Assembly: GCF_030409505.1 (NCBI RefSeq)
Contig: NZ_JAUFPZ010000002.1
Span: 3,836,001 to 3,900,000, forward strand
Length of the DNA stretch: 64,000 nt
Direction: 5' to 3'
Source: Zunongwangia endophytica
Lineage (GTDB): Bacteria; Bacteroidota; Bacteroidia; Flavobacteriales; Flavobacteriaceae
Shown: positions 1 through 8,976 of the stretch, one piece after another
How positions within the stretch are numbered: position 1 is the stretch's first letter
Layout of the letters: every line of letters begins with the position of its first letter
Notes under the pieces: model-generated
Databases searched by the model: none
Seen by the model: only the letters and a program-made list of their open reading frames with translations
Told to the model about the DNA's origin: nothing
Translations under genes and position numbers: made by a program

Positions 1-1
1 T

Positions 2-535
2 TTTAATGATTTTCACTCTCATGATCGGCTGCGACATCTTAATATTTCAGATAATAAAATAGAGGGAGAGGTTAGAATAAAGTCGATGCAGCGATTAAGG
101 AGTTTGGATATATCTAACAATTATATATCGAATTTAATATGTGAGGAAATACATCCCAAATTACAGCAGTTAGATGTTTCTTCTAATTCGATAAATGAGT
201 TATCTTTTTTGAGGTCTTTTGCAAATCTCACAAGTTTTGTGGCTTCAGATAATTTAATAAATAGTACAAATGAAATATCGAGTTTGATTCAGCTTAGAAT
301 ATTGTACTTATGGCATACAGGAATTAAAAATGTAACCGGATTAGAGCAGTTGAAAAATCTAGAGGAATTGGGAATTGCAGATAACAATATTGAGAGCATC
401 CTTAACCTGAAAGAACTAAAAAAAATAAAATTATTGCTAATTGGTGGTAATCATAAAATAGCTTCGGAAGAAATTCAACTTTTTAAAACTATAGTTGAAG
501 AAGATTTTAGATCTCCAGACTGGAAAGAGTTATAG
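2..535 (+). CDS. leucine-rich repeat protein, 5'-truncated by the window edge
   Basis: The reading frame is open from base 2, so the gene starts upstream of the window and only its last 177 codons are visible. An internal ATG at 86 is not the start, because repeat sequence of the form LRHLNISDNKI continues upstream of it. At least five leucine-rich repeats of about 22 residues can be seen (LRSLDISNNYIS, LQQLDVSSNSIN, LTSFVASDNLI, LRILYLWHTGI, LEELGIADNNI). LRR arrays form curved solenoids that bind proteins; location and partner cannot be told without the N-terminus. It ends just before a shared terminator hairpin. Confidence 0.8.
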   Translation, partial: FNDFHSHDRLRHLNISDNKIEGEVRIKSMQRLRSLDISNNYISNLICEEIHPKLQQLDVSSNSINELSFLRSFANLTSFVASDNLINSTNEISSLIQLRILYLWHTGIKNVTGLEQLKNLEELGIADNNIESILNLKELKKIKLLLIGGNHKIASEEIQLFKTIVEEDFRSPDWKEL

Positions 536-556
536 ACTGAATCACACTAAAATAAT

Positions 557-593
557 AAGCCAGAACATTACTTTTAGAGTCATGTTCTGGCTT
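557..593. terminator. bidirectional terminator hairpin between convergent genes
   Basis: A 12-bp perfect stem (AAGCCAGAACAT / ATGTTCTGGCTT) with a 13-nt loop lies between the ends of the LRR gene and the convergent lipoprotein gene. The flanks are AT-rich, with no long T run. Confidence 0.65.
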
Positions 594-616
594 TAATATT
601 CTATAAAAAATGAAGT

Positions 617-1315
617 TTATTTTACTGAAATATCAGTAAAGTATAGTTGAAAACTTCCGTCTTCAGATTTGTGCATTTTTGCGATTGGTATATTTTTGAA
701 AGTTTCGTAATCTTCCCATGTTGTAGCCATTTCTCGGTCGCCACCAGAGGCTTTATAAACCCATTCTTTGATCATATGATCTTTTCCATAATAAATATCA
801 TAAGTATCGCCAGGAGTGTAACCACCAGCAGAATTATAAGCAACTTCTAATTTTGTAAGCGTATCACCGCTAATTGGCGCAGCAACTTCTTTTTCTTCAG
901 TAAGATTAGCATCGCTCCATACTAATTGATATGGAAATAATAACCAGTAAGAATCATTGATGAATTTTGAATCTATAGATTTCTTATCTTCTGGAATCGA
1001 GTCGGTTTTGGTGTAACTTGTTGTTTCGTCCCCTTCAGTTAAGCTAATTTCATTAGATTTTGTATTCCATTTCCAATGCCGAGAACTTCTTAGTGAATCC
1101 TGAATTTTTACATTAAAGGTAAATTCAATTTCCTCAGCTTCTTCAAATTTATCTAAGCCATTTGCCATAGCGATAGTATTGCCGATGCCGTCTTTTTCTT
1201 CCGAAGCATTTACTTCGGTTTCAGTATTCATTTCAGAAGAAGAAGTATCATTTTCGGTGTTTTTACAGGCGATGATACTTAGTGCAAATAGAAAGGGTAG
1301 AATAGTTTTTTTCAT
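617..1315 (-). CDS. hypothetical lipoprotein, 232 aa
   Basis: The N-terminus MKKTILPFLFALSIIAC is a lipoprotein signal peptide with the lipid-modified Cys at residue 17. A short acidic Ser/Glu-rich linker follows. The rest (residues 50-232) is a soluble domain with motifs WKWNTK, FINDSYWLLFPY, GGYTPGDTYDIYY and TTWEDY. These resemble an uncharacterised Bacteroidetes family (possibly DUF6503) of LolA-like appearance, but I could not check this. No enzymatic motif is visible. It is probably anchored in the outer or inner membrane facing the periplasm, and it looks monocistronic. Confidence 0.75.
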   Translation of the reverse strand: MKKTILPFLFALSIIACKNTENDTSSSEMNTETEVNASEEKDGIGNTIAMANGLDKFEEAEEIEFTFNVKIQDSLRSSRHWKWNTKSNEISLTEGDETTSYTKTDSIPEDKKSIDSKFINDSYWLLFPYQLVWSDANLTEEKEVAAPISGDTLTKLEVAYNSAGGYTPGDTYDIYYGKDHMIKEWVYKASGGDREMATTWEDYETFKNIPIAKMHKSEDGSFQLYFTDISVK

Positions 1316-1392
1316 CTTTAAAATTTTAGCGTAGTCATAAAGTTACAAAACAATTTATAATGGGTACTAATTAATTAGCGCTATAAATAACA

Positions 1393-1417
1393 AAACCTCT
1401 TGAAGATCAAGAGGTTT
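1393..1417 (-). terminator. intrinsic terminator
   Basis: An 11-bp stem (AAACCTCTTGA / TCAAGAGGTTT) with a 3-nt loop is followed on the minus strand by TTTTGTTATTT. It sits just downstream of the 51-aa membrane peptide gene. Confidence 0.65.
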
Positions 1418-1442
1418 GTGAAATTTTATAAAAGCAATTTAA

Positions 1443-1598
1443 TTATAACTTACGTCCTGTGAGTAGTTTATACAATATCAAGATTACAGCAATAACAATT
1501 AGGATATGTATGATGCTTCCTAAATCTGGAAATGCAAAATAACCTATAAGCCATCCTATAACTAGTAACACAATAATTAGCCAAATTAAATCTCTCAT
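1443..1598 (-). CDS. small lmo0937-like membrane peptide, 51 aa
   Basis: A short gene with ATG at 1598 encodes MRDLIWLIIVLLVIGWLIGY, a short loop (FAFPDLGS), a second hydrophobic stretch (IIHILIVIAVILILY) and a basic tail KLLTGRKL. Two closely spaced membrane spans with this pattern match the very small lmo0937-type membrane proteins common in Bacteroidetes and Firmicutes, whose function is unknown and which are often stress-induced. It has its own terminator downstream. Confidence 0.7.
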   Translation of the reverse strand: MRDLIWLIIVLLVIGWLIGYFAFPDLGSIIHILIVIAVILILYKLLTGRKL

Positions 1599-1761
1599 TT
1601 CAGTCGGTTTTTTAGTGGTATGAACACCACGTTAGTTAATTGTTAGTTTAATTTTTTGGTCGGTCAGTAAGCATATAAATGCTTTCTCAACAGTTAGTTG
1701 AGGCTAATTTAGATAAAAGCTGAAATGGCTAAAACTATTTAACTCGTAATTAACTCGTATG

Positions 1762-3309
1762 TTAAAATAGTGATGGGTTTTTAATAATTTTAGAAGCGCG
1801 TTCCTTGATATTGCTTAATTCTTCAGGCGATTTTTTTTCTAATAAACTCATCATCATATTCATTCGCTGATTGTCTTTGAAGTACTCTTTTTTGTCATCC
1901 AGAAAATTCCAGTACAGGCTATTAAAAGGGCAGGCATCTTCTTCGGTTTTTTTGCTTACGCTGTAATGGCAACTTTTGCAATAGTTACTCATCTTATTAA
2001 TATAGCTTCCGCTAGAAACATAAGGTTTTGTAGCCACAATTCCGCCATCGGCAAACTGGCTCATACCTCGAGTATTCGTAATTTCTACCCATTCAATCGC
2101 ATCAATATAAATTCCCAAATACCAGGCGTCAACTTCATCGGGGTGGCATTGCGTGAGTAAAGCATAATTTCCGGTAATCATTAAACGCTGAATATGGTGC
2201 GCGTATGCATTATCTAAACTCTGCGTTACTGCATGATGCAAGCAATTCATCTTTGTATTGCCATCCCAGTAAAAATCGGGTAATTTATTCTGATTGTCTA
2301 GCTTATTACTTCTGCGATATCCAGGCATTTTTAACCAATAAATGCCTCGCATATATTCGCGCCAACCTAATATTTGCCTAACAAAACCTTCAACCTGGGA
2401 AATATCAATTTCTTCGGTATGATCATAATAATATCCAACAACCGAATCGATAACCTCTTTTGGACTTAGCATTTTTGTATTCATGCAGAACGAAAGCCGA
2501 GAGTGAAAAAGATAAGCTTTATCGGTATGCAACGCATCTTGAAAATCCCCAAAATGAACCAGTAGATTTTTGCAGAAATAATTAAGCACCGACAAACTAT
2601 CTTCTCTAGACGTTGGCCAGTTGAAGCTTTTCCCGTTGATGTTTCCCATCGTTTTGATTTCGGCTTCTTCGATTTCTTCTAGCAAAGCCGAAATATCTTT
2701 TCTAAAACCACGTTCATGCGGAATTTCGGGAGAGCCTTTCCATTTCTTACGGTTCGACTTATCAAAGTTCCATTTTCCGCCTTCGGGATCGTTCCTGGTA
2801 GCCATCATGATATCATATTTCTTCCGCATATCGCGGTAAAAATATTCCATCGTCATCTGCTTTTTACCTTTATAAAAGTTTTCGAGATCGTTTCGTTTGG
2901 TTAGAAAATGCTCGGTATTGTAAACTTCAGAATCTATAGAAAGTGACTCGCAGATTTCCTTCAACTGTTCATCAAGTCGATATTCATCTGGTAATTGATA
3001 TTCGAACTGTTCGATATCTTTTTCAGCAATAAGTCGCTCGATGTTTTTCGCTAAGTCTTGCTGATTACCGTTATCGTTAATATGATAGTAAATAACATCG
3101 TGATCACGTTCTCTAAGATATTCAGCAAAATTGCGCATCGCTAAAAAGAAACCCACTATTTTCTGGATATGATGCACTGTATAATCTGTTTCTTGGCGCA
3201 TTTCCATAAAAACATAAGTAGTGTTTTCCTGCTCTTCTTTAAACCAGCTGTGTTGATGATTTAACTGATCGCCTAAAATTAATCGTAGTCTTTTTAATGT
3301 TGCAGCCAT
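1762..3309 (-). CDS. cryptochrome/photolyase, FeS-BCP type (PhrB-like (6-4) photolyase)
   Basis: A 515-aa flavoprotein beginning LRLILGDQLNHQHSWF, the hallmark of the iron-sulphur bacterial cryptochrome/photolyase family, whose characterised members repair (6-4) photoproducts with light, FAD and a 4Fe-4S cluster. The expected cluster cysteines are visible: one in MNCLHHAV, two in CKSCHY and one in ACPFN. The conserved C-terminal FAD half contains QILGWREYMRGIYW and DAIEWVEITNTRGMSQFADGG. It is last in an operon and its start overlaps the end of the cryptochrome DASH gene by 16 nt. Photolyase activity is inferred from the family; a sensory role is the alternative. Confidence 0.9.
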   Translation of the reverse strand: MAATLKRLRLILGDQLNHQHSWFKEEQENTTYVFMEMRQETDYTVHHIQKIVGFFLAMRNFAEYLRERDHDVIYYHINDNGNQQDLAKNIERLIAEKDIEQFEYQLPDEYRLDEQLKEICESLSIDSEVYNTEHFLTKRNDLENFYKGKKQMTMEYFYRDMRKKYDIMMATRNDPEGGKWNFDKSNRKKWKGSPEIPHERGFRKDISALLEEIEEAEIKTMGNINGKSFNWPTSREDSLSVLNYFCKNLLVHFGDFQDALHTDKAYLFHSRLSFCMNTKMLSPKEVIDSVVGYYYDHTEEIDISQVEGFVRQILGWREYMRGIYWLKMPGYRRSNKLDNQNKLPDFYWDGNTKMNCLHHAVTQSLDNAYAHHIQRLMITGNYALLTQCHPDEVDAWYLGIYIDAIEWVEITNTRGMSQFADGGIVATKPYVSSGSYINKMSNYCKSCHYSVSKKTEEDACPFNSLYWNFLDDKKEYFKDNQRMNMMMSLLEKKSPEELSNIKERASKIIKNPSLF

Positions 3310-4583
3310 GTATCCTGATGTTCTTTGTTTGGATCGTAACGATCTGCTTGAGATTTAATATTAAATTTTCTATCGCGAGGATCGTTCCCAACACCGCTAT
3401 TGTACATCCAATTTCCCCAATTGCTATGCACATCGTAATCAATCAACATACTTTCAAAATAAGCCGCTCCCGCACGCCAATCCTGTTTTAATTGTTTCGC
3501 CCAATAGCTATTTACATTTTGCCGACCACGATTACTCATAAATCCGGTGGCGGCAATTTCTTTCATATTGGCATCTACAAAAGCTTCTTTAGTTTTACCT
3601 TCCATCCATTTTTCTAAAGCGATATTGTCGAAATTCCATTCTAATTTTTTGTCTAAAATACCTCCAAGTTTAAAAATGGAATTCCCATGTTTTAGCGAAA
3701 TATATTTGAAAAAATCTCTCCAAATAAGCTCAAAGATCAACCAATAGGTATCTTGATTTTTAGTGACTTCTTTCTCAAATTTCTTTACCTCGTGATAAAT
3801 ACTTACTGCGGAAATACTTCCGTTTGCCAACCAGGCAGAAAGTTTAGAACTATAGTCTTTACCCAGCAGTCCGTTTCGAGTTTGTTTATATGCTGAAAGG
3901 TTTTTAGTATTCCAAAAATACTCCTGAATTCTTTTCCACGCTTCGTCTTCGCCACCTTCAAAAGGAAATGCAGTTCTAGAGTCCTGCTGAAATTCTTCAA
4001 GTCCCAGATCACTAAGATTCGGGATTTCTGAAGTGTTTTCTAAAAGATTGTTTTCAGATTTTTGCTGCGGAATTTCAATTTCATCTCTAACATCAACCTG
4101 TTTCTCGCATTTTTTCCGAAACTCAGTATACACTTTCGGGATCTTACTAAAATCCTCGTAGGGTATATCTTCAGGATGAAATAAAAACTGACTATAAAAA
4201 GATCGAAATTCGGTATTAGGAAGTTTATTTCTTACCGCTTCGATAACTTCTTTTTCTTCGGAAGTCCATTCTTTCTGAAAATAAATTACCTCAACTTTAT
4301 GATTTTCGACAATTTCAGGAATAATATCTTCTGGCTTTTTCTGAAAGATGAGAAGGCTAATATTTAGTTTTTCAAGATTCTGCTGAAGTTGCGTAATACT
4401 TTCAAGTAAAAATTTTGCTCTAAATTTTCCGGTTTTTGGAAAACCATATTTGGTAATTTCAAATTTTCTGGGATCAAAGCAATAAATAGCAATTGTGCGA
4501 TCATGACTTTTACAAGCTTCAGCTAAAGCTTCGTTATCTTTTATTCTCAGGTTATTTTCAAACCAGATTAATCCTGTACTCAT
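3294..4583 (-). CDS. cryptochrome DASH / photolyase
   Basis: A 429-aa protein. Residues 1-130 form the Rossmann-like antenna domain (GLIWFENNLRIKDNEAL) and the C-terminal half is the helical FAD domain. The C-terminus carries typical DASH motifs: TGFMSNRGRQNV, NWGNWMYNSGVGNDPR and QADRYDP. DASH proteins repair cyclobutane dimers in single-stranded or looped DNA and may also signal. The gene starts 2 nt after the DUF2256 stop and runs 16 nt into the next photolyase gene, so the two photoreceptors are probably translated in a coupled way. Confidence 0.93.
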   Translation of the reverse strand: MSTGLIWFENNLRIKDNEALAEACKSHDRTIAIYCFDPRKFEITKYGFPKTGKFRAKFLLESITQLQQNLEKLNISLLIFQKKPEDIIPEIVENHKVEVIYFQKEWTSEEKEVIEAVRNKLPNTEFRSFYSQFLFHPEDIPYEDFSKIPKVYTEFRKKCEKQVDVRDEIEIPQQKSENNLLENTSEIPNLSDLGLEEFQQDSRTAFPFEGGEDEAWKRIQEYFWNTKNLSAYKQTRNGLLGKDYSSKLSAWLANGSISAVSIYHEVKKFEKEVTKNQDTYWLIFELIWRDFFKYISLKHGNSIFKLGGILDKKLEWNFDNIALEKWMEGKTKEAFVDANMKEIAATGFMSNRGRQNVNSYWAKQLKQDWRAGAAYFESMLIDYDVHSNWGNWMYNSGVGNDPRDRKFNIKSQADRYDPNKEHQDTWLQH

Positions 4584-4585
4584 GT

Positions 4586-4729
4586 TTATTTTGCTTTATT
4601 TCTGCGACATTTTTCACTGCAATACACTACATTTTCCCAATCTTTAGCCCATTTTTTTCGCCATGAAAATGGGCGATTGCAAACAGGGCAAATCTTATGT
4701 GGGAGATTTTCTTTGCTTACATTCTTCAA
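4586..4729 (-). CDS. DUF2256 zinc-ribbon protein, TTG start
   Basis: A 47-aa product with two CxxC-type knuckles ([20 protein letters not shown] and [10 protein letters not shown]) is the DUF2256 family, which is often found beside cryptochrome/photolyase genes. There is no ATG; the best start is TTG at 4729, whose TTGA overlaps the TGA stop of the flavin reductase by 4 nt, giving translational coupling. It ends 2 nt before the cryptochrome DASH start. The four Cys suggest zinc binding. The function is unknown; a partner role to the photolyase is inferred from position only. Confidence 0.85.
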   Translation of the reverse strand: MKNVSKENLPHKICPVCNRPFSWRKKWAKDWENVVYCSEKCRRNKAK

Positions 4730-5382
4730 TCTTCACTATTATTTTGATCAAAAAAGCTTTTAATTTCTTGTCCTGGTCTTGCATAATGAAATCTGTCTAA
4801 AAGCGTTGGCAGGGCGTAACCATCGAGACCATTTATAGCAACAGTACCTGCATCCTCTAATCGTAACCATCCATCTGGAGTCTGGATACTTTCATCAAAA
4901 TAAACATGTTTAATTGCGCCAACAACTAGTGCAGTTCCGTTTTCTTCGATTTTATATTCATTTACATATTCGCATCCAATCTTAACAGCACATTGTTTTA
5001 CGTAAGGCGCAAAAAATCCATCTAAATATTCTTCTTGTAAGCCCGTTTTGGTGAATTCAGAAACTTCTTCATCATATTTCGCAGCAGTCTGGTGCGCTTT
5101 AGCGATCATGTCTTGATGGATATGATTTACCGTAAAATACTTATTGTCTTTAATATTTTTGTAGGTATTTCTAGGGACAGTGTCTGGTCGTGTAATAAAT
5201 CCCAGCAAAGCAGGATCGCTTCCCAAATGGGTAATCGAACTAAAAACTGCAACGTTGACTCCTTTGTCCTTGGATTTAGTGGCGATAAGATTGGCACTTT
5301 TGTAGCCGGTGATACTATTTACAAGATTTAATCGAAAGATTTTTTCCATGCTCTCGATTTCTTTTGCGCTAACATGTTTCAT
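4726..5382 (-). CDS. flavin reductase family protein (FMN-binding split barrel)
   Basis: A 218-aa protein of the flavin reductase-like split-barrel family, with the typical N-terminal segment ([38 protein letters not shown]) and the motif TVNHIHQDM. Such proteins bind FMN and reduce flavins or act on NAD(P)H. It is first in the operon with DUF2256, cryptochrome DASH and the FeS photolyase. A role in supplying or reducing flavin for the photolyases is plausible but inferred only from gene order. Confidence 0.88.
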   Translation of the reverse strand: MKHVSAKEIESMEKIFRLNLVNSITGYKSANLIATKSKDKGVNVAVFSSITHLGSDPALLGFITRPDTVPRNTYKNIKDNKYFTVNHIHQDMIAKAHQTAAKYDEEVSEFTKTGLQEEYLDGFFAPYVKQCAVKIGCEYVNEYKIEENGTALVVGAIKHVYFDESIQTPDGWLRLEDAGTVAINGLDGYALPTLLDRFHYARPGQEIKSFFDQNNSED

Positions 5383-5415
5383 GACAAAACTATTTTATAG
5401 GTGGTGATTTTAAAC

Positions 5416-5447
5416 AAAAAAGAGGTCAGTTTTTTAAAACTGACCTC
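5416..5447 (-). terminator. intrinsic terminator
   Basis: A 12-bp stem (GAGGTCAGTTTT / AAAACTGACCTC) is followed on the minus strand by TTTTTTG. It ends the 81-aa gene and separates it from the photolyase operon. Confidence 0.75.
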
Positions 5448-5492
5448 AATTTACTAATCCAATTTCATATCGGCTGTTAATGGATTTTTAAA

Positions 5493-5738
5493 TTAACCCT
5501 GATTTTCCAGCTGATTTATTTTCATTTCAAAATCTTCCATCGCTTCAGATACCGCTTCAACATTATCAGATGATTTTTGGTGCGCGCTTTCCATTGCTTT
5601 TTCCAGTTCTTTGTCTGGATGCTCAAAAAGATCGGTAATTACATGATTTATTTTATCGATAATACTTTCTTGACTATTTTTTATGTCTTCGAGTTTTGTT
5701 AAAGTCGAACGCATATTATCAATTTTCGCTTGATCCAT
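5493..5738 (-). CDS. small acidic helical protein, 81 aa, unknown
   Basis: I do not recognise this protein. It is rich in Glu, Asp, Lys and Ile and predicted by eye to be fully helical, with a likely coiled coil (ITDLFEHPDKELEKAMESA, EAVSEAMEDFEMKINQLE). There is no signal peptide and no cysteine. It is flanked by a terminator and a 200-nt AT-rich spacer, so it is transcribed alone. The coding potential is convincing from the clean ATG, terminator and composition. Confidence 0.65.
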   Translation of the reverse strand: MDQAKIDNMRSTLTKLEDIKNSQESIIDKINHVITDLFEHPDKELEKAMESAHQKSSDNVEAVSEAMEDFEMKINQLENQG

Positions 5739-5897
5739 AATTTTTAATTTTAGATAGACTTTAAAATTATAATTTAAAACGGTTCGAAATCTATCTATTA
5801 ACCAACTTTAATATGGTTTTAATGAAAGATTATGAAATTAAAAATTTCAATTTACCCTAATAAATCAACTGTAATTTAGTCTTAAATGTTGCGGAAA

Positions 5898-5921
5898 TAT
5901 TAAAGGCAAGGCCCTTTAATA
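5898..5921. promoter_or_regulatory. candidate operator upstream of kmo
   Basis: A perfect 9-bp inverted repeat (TATTAAAGG / CCTTTAATA) with a 6-nt spacer ends 9 nt before the -7 box of the kmo promoter. This is where a repressor or activator dimer could act. Confidence 0.4.
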
Positions 5922-5930
5922 AAATATCTG

Positions 5931-5938
5931 TATTTTTG
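5931..5938 (+). promoter_or_regulatory. -7 element (TATTTTTG) of the kmo promoter
   Basis: It matches the Bacteroidetes -7 consensus TAnnTTTG. The box overlaps an upstream in-frame ATG at 5936, which supports the later start at 5993. No clear -33 TTTG is seen at the usual distance. Confidence 0.5.
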
Positions 5939-5992
5939 TGTTCTAACAGCATTTGTCGTGGAATACACAAATGTGGTACTTCAAAGAAATTC

Positions 5993-7348
5993 ATGCAACA
6001 ATCCAAAAATATCGCAATTGTAGGCTCTGGTCTTGTAGGCTCATTGCTTGCAATTTATCTAATTAAAGCAGGTCACCAGGTAACAGTTTTTGATCGGCGT
6101 CCAGATGTTCGTAAAGTCGAATTTTCTGGTAGATCTATCAATCTAGCCATGTCTAACCGAGGTTGGGATGCATTACGTAGGATAGGTTTGGAAGATGAGG
6201 TTCGTAAATTAGCGCTGCCTTTGGATAAAAGAGCGATGCATGTAAACGAAAAGCCATTGTATTTCCAAAAATATGGTAAAGACGGCGAAGCTATTTATTC
6301 TATTTCCCGCGGAATTTTAAACCGAAAGATGATTGACCTTGCTGAAGAGGCCGGCACGGTTTTCAAATTCGAAGAAAAAGTGTGGGATATCGATATGAAG
6401 CAAACCACCTTGTATACCGGCGATGCAGAAACTACACCTTGGAATAAATATAAGTTCGATCTTATTTTTGGTGCCGATGGTGCTTTTTCTAGAGTTCGCC
6501 ATAAAATGCAGCGACAAAGCCGCTTTAATTATTCCCAGCATTTTATAGACGTAGGTTATAAGGAACTTACCATTCCGGCTAATAGTGATGGATCGCATAA
6601 ATTAGATAACTCCTCTTTTCATATTTGGCCCAGAGGAAAATTTATGCTTATCGCCATGCCTAATTTGAACGGAAGCTTTACCTGTACTTTATTTATGCCT
6701 TTTGAAGGCGAAGTTTCTTTTGAAAGTATAGATACAGAAATGAAAGCTGATGCGTTTTTTGAGCGATATTTCCCGGATATTAAAGAAGATATTTCTAATC
6801 TGAAGAAGGATTTCTTTGCTAATCCTACCAGTGCCATGGTGACGATAAAATGTTTTCCCTGGCGTTACGGAGATAAGGTGGCGTTAGTGGGCGATTCGGC
6901 TCATGCTATTGTACCGTTTTACGGACAAGGTATGAATGCCGGATTCGAAGATATTTCAGTGCTTTTTGATAAGATGGAAGCGCATGGAGATGATTGGAAG
7001 AAAATCTTTTCAGAATATGAAATCTCCAGAAAACCAAATGCTGATGCTATTGCGGAATTAAGTTACCGTAATTTTATCGAGATGAGTAGTAAGACGGCAG
7101 ATGCTAAATTTTTACTTCAGAAAAAAATTGAAAAGAAATTTGCTGAAAATCACCCGGAATCCTGGGTTCCTTTGTATTCTAGAGTAACCTTTTCTAATCA
7201 CTCTTATGCTGAAGCGCTAAAAACTGGAGATAAGCAGGAAGCAATAATGAAGGAGGTTATGAATATTCCTAAAATTGAAGAAAAATGGGATACTATTGAA
7301 GTTGAACATAAAATCCTGGAATTACTTGGGGAAGAAATTCCGGCCTAG
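5993..7348 (+). CDS. kmo: kynurenine 3-monooxygenase
   Basis: A 451-aa FAD-dependent aromatic hydroxylase converting L-kynurenine to 3-hydroxykynurenine with NADPH and oxygen. The N-terminal Rossmann motif is NIAIVGSGLVGSLLA, followed by VTVFDRRPD. The second FAD motif is KVALVGDSAHAIVPFYGQGM, and KMO-type segments include GRSINLAMSNRGWDAL and HIWPRG. ATG at 5993 is preferred because the Rossmann strand follows directly and the frame upstream overlaps the promoter. It stands alone: no other kynurenine or quinolinate gene is nearby. It ends 2 nt from the convergent antiporter gene. Confidence 0.92.
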   Translation: MQQSKNIAIVGSGLVGSLLAIYLIKAGHQVTVFDRRPDVRKVEFSGRSINLAMSNRGWDALRRIGLEDEVRKLALPLDKRAMHVNEKPLYFQKYGKDGEAIYSISRGILNRKMIDLAEEAGTVFKFEEKVWDIDMKQTTLYTGDAETTPWNKYKFDLIFGADGAFSRVRHKMQRQSRFNYSQHFIDVGYKELTIPANSDGSHKLDNSSFHIWPRGKFMLIAMPNLNGSFTCTLFMPFEGEVSFESIDTEMKADAFFERYFPDIKEDISNLKKDFFANPTSAMVTIKCFPWRYGDKVALVGDSAHAIVPFYGQGMNAGFEDISVLFDKMEAHGDDWKKIFSEYEISRKPNADAIAELSYRNFIEMSSKTADAKFLLQKKIEKKFAENHPESWVPLYSRVTFSNHSYAEALKTGDKQEAIMKEVMNIPKIEEKWDTIEVEHKILELLGEEIPA

Positions 7349-7350
7349 TT

Positions 7351-8841
7351 TCACAGAGCTATTCTTTCTGCTTGATCATTTTTTAGTTCCAGCGTATTGT
7401 AAACCTGAGTCATCGTACGATCGTCTTCGCTAAGAACGATTAAAATATCGTTAGCTTCAATTTCAGTAGTTCCTTTTGGAGTGATAAACTGTTCTTGTCT
7501 CGATATCATAGCTATAATGGCTTTCTTAGGAAATCCAAGATCAACAATACGTTTTCCTACAGCATGATTTTTTTCGGGTACGGGGATTTCTCGAAGTACA
7601 GATTTTGCACCTTCAGATAAAAAACTTTCTACCTGGCTTTTAGGTTTCACTTTGTTTGGTAAAGCTACGTGTAACCATTTGGCAACTATGGCGAGGCTTG
7701 TCCCCTGAATGATCACCGAGCTAAGGGAAACAAAGAAAACAATATTAAAAATAAAATTAGCATTATCTACACCTGCTAAAAGGGGATAAGTTGCAAAAAC
7801 AATAGGAACAGCACCGCGTAATCCTACCCAACTCACATACCAGCGTCGTCTCATCTTCATTTTGAAAAAAGAAAGGCTAATAAATACGCCTAGCGGTCGT
7901 GCTACGAAAATTAAAAATAAAGAAATTACAATACCAATTCCTACTACGGGAACGATCTGGCTTGGATAAACCAATAGTCCTAAAGTCAGGAAAAGAACGA
8001 TTTGCATTAACCACGCAAGACCATCAAACATTTGCATGATAGTTTTCTTGCGGATAAGATTTTGATTCCCCAGGTAAACTCCACTTAAATACACCGCCAG
8101 GAATCCGTTACCACCCATGAAATTGGTCGTTGAAAAAACGATAAACATTAATGCAATGGCCAATACCGGATAAAGTCCGTCGAAATCTAATTTTATCTTA
8201 TTGATTACAACCTTACAGAGTTTGCCAAATATGAATCCTAATAAACCACCAATTAATATTTGCTGAATAAATAGCGGGATAATGCTCCAAATGCTTTCTT
8301 CGGGGTTTAAAACCAACCCTAAAAAAGCTATGGTTAGAAAATAAGCCATTGGATCGTTACTACCACTTTCTAGCTCTAGCGTAGGTCGTAGATGGGATTT
8401 TAGGGCGAGATTTTTTGATCTTAAAATAGAGAATACTGCAGCAGCATCTGTAGAGGAAACAATCGCACCTAGTAGCAAACCTTCGTAAATTGAAAAATCG
8501 GTTATCGCCCAAACAAAAGTACCGACTCCAAGGGCTGTAAATAAAACGCCAAAAGTGGATAATGATATTCCCTGCCAGACAACGGGTTTAATACTTTTCC
8601 AATTAGTATCTAATCCCCCCGAGAATAAGATGAAATTTAAAGAAGCAATACCTATAAATTGAGCAATCTCAGGATCATTAAAATAAATACCTCCCAAACC
8701 TTCACTACCTGCTAAAATGCCCACAGAAAGGAATAATACTAATGTGGGAACACCAAATCGATACGAAGTTTTACCAGCAAGTATGCTGATAAAAAGTAGG
8801 AGTGAACCTACCAAGAGAATGTTCTCGATCGTAATGCTCAT
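7351..8841 (-). CDS. K+/H+ antiporter, CPA1 family (NhaP2/CvrA-like)
   Basis: A 496-aa inner-membrane protein with about 12 hydrophobic spans (residues 1-390), typical of cation/proton antiporters, including the conserved segment LGAIVSSTDAAAVFSILR with the ion-site Asp, and ELESGSNDPMAYFLTI. The C-terminal 80 residues form a TrkA-C (RCK-C) regulatory domain (VGKRIVDLGFPKKAIIAMI, ANDILIVLSEDD), which places it in the NhaP2 potassium/proton group. It probably exports K+ or Na+ in exchange for protons. It is monocistronic. Confidence 0.87.
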   Translation of the reverse strand: MSITIENILLVGSLLLFISILAGKTSYRFGVPTLVLFLSVGILAGSEGLGGIYFNDPEIAQFIGIASLNFILFSGGLDTNWKSIKPVVWQGISLSTFGVLFTALGVGTFVWAITDFSIYEGLLLGAIVSSTDAAAVFSILRSKNLALKSHLRPTLELESGSNDPMAYFLTIAFLGLVLNPEESIWSIIPLFIQQILIGGLLGFIFGKLCKVVINKIKLDFDGLYPVLAIALMFIVFSTTNFMGGNGFLAVYLSGVYLGNQNLIRKKTIMQMFDGLAWLMQIVLFLTLGLLVYPSQIVPVVGIGIVISLFLIFVARPLGVFISLSFFKMKMRRRWYVSWVGLRGAVPIVFATYPLLAGVDNANFIFNIVFFVSLSSVIIQGTSLAIVAKWLHVALPNKVKPKSQVESFLSEGAKSVLREIPVPEKNHAVGKRIVDLGFPKKAIIAMISRQEQFITPKGTTEIEANDILIVLSEDDRTMTQVYNTLELKNDQAERIAL

Positions 8842-8976
8842 GGGGTAGCTAAAATTTTAATGCTAAAATACACTTTTACTCGATTATGCAGGCGTAAATA
8901 GTCGGATCCTTGTAGGATAACCAACATGCTTAAATGTTTAATTAGAAATAAAACTTGAATCTTAAGATTTCTAATA

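Noticed and set aside
5936..5992. upstream extension of kmo (19 codons)
   Set aside because: It precedes the Rossmann strand by too much, is Cys-rich and unlike the family, and overlaps the -7 box.
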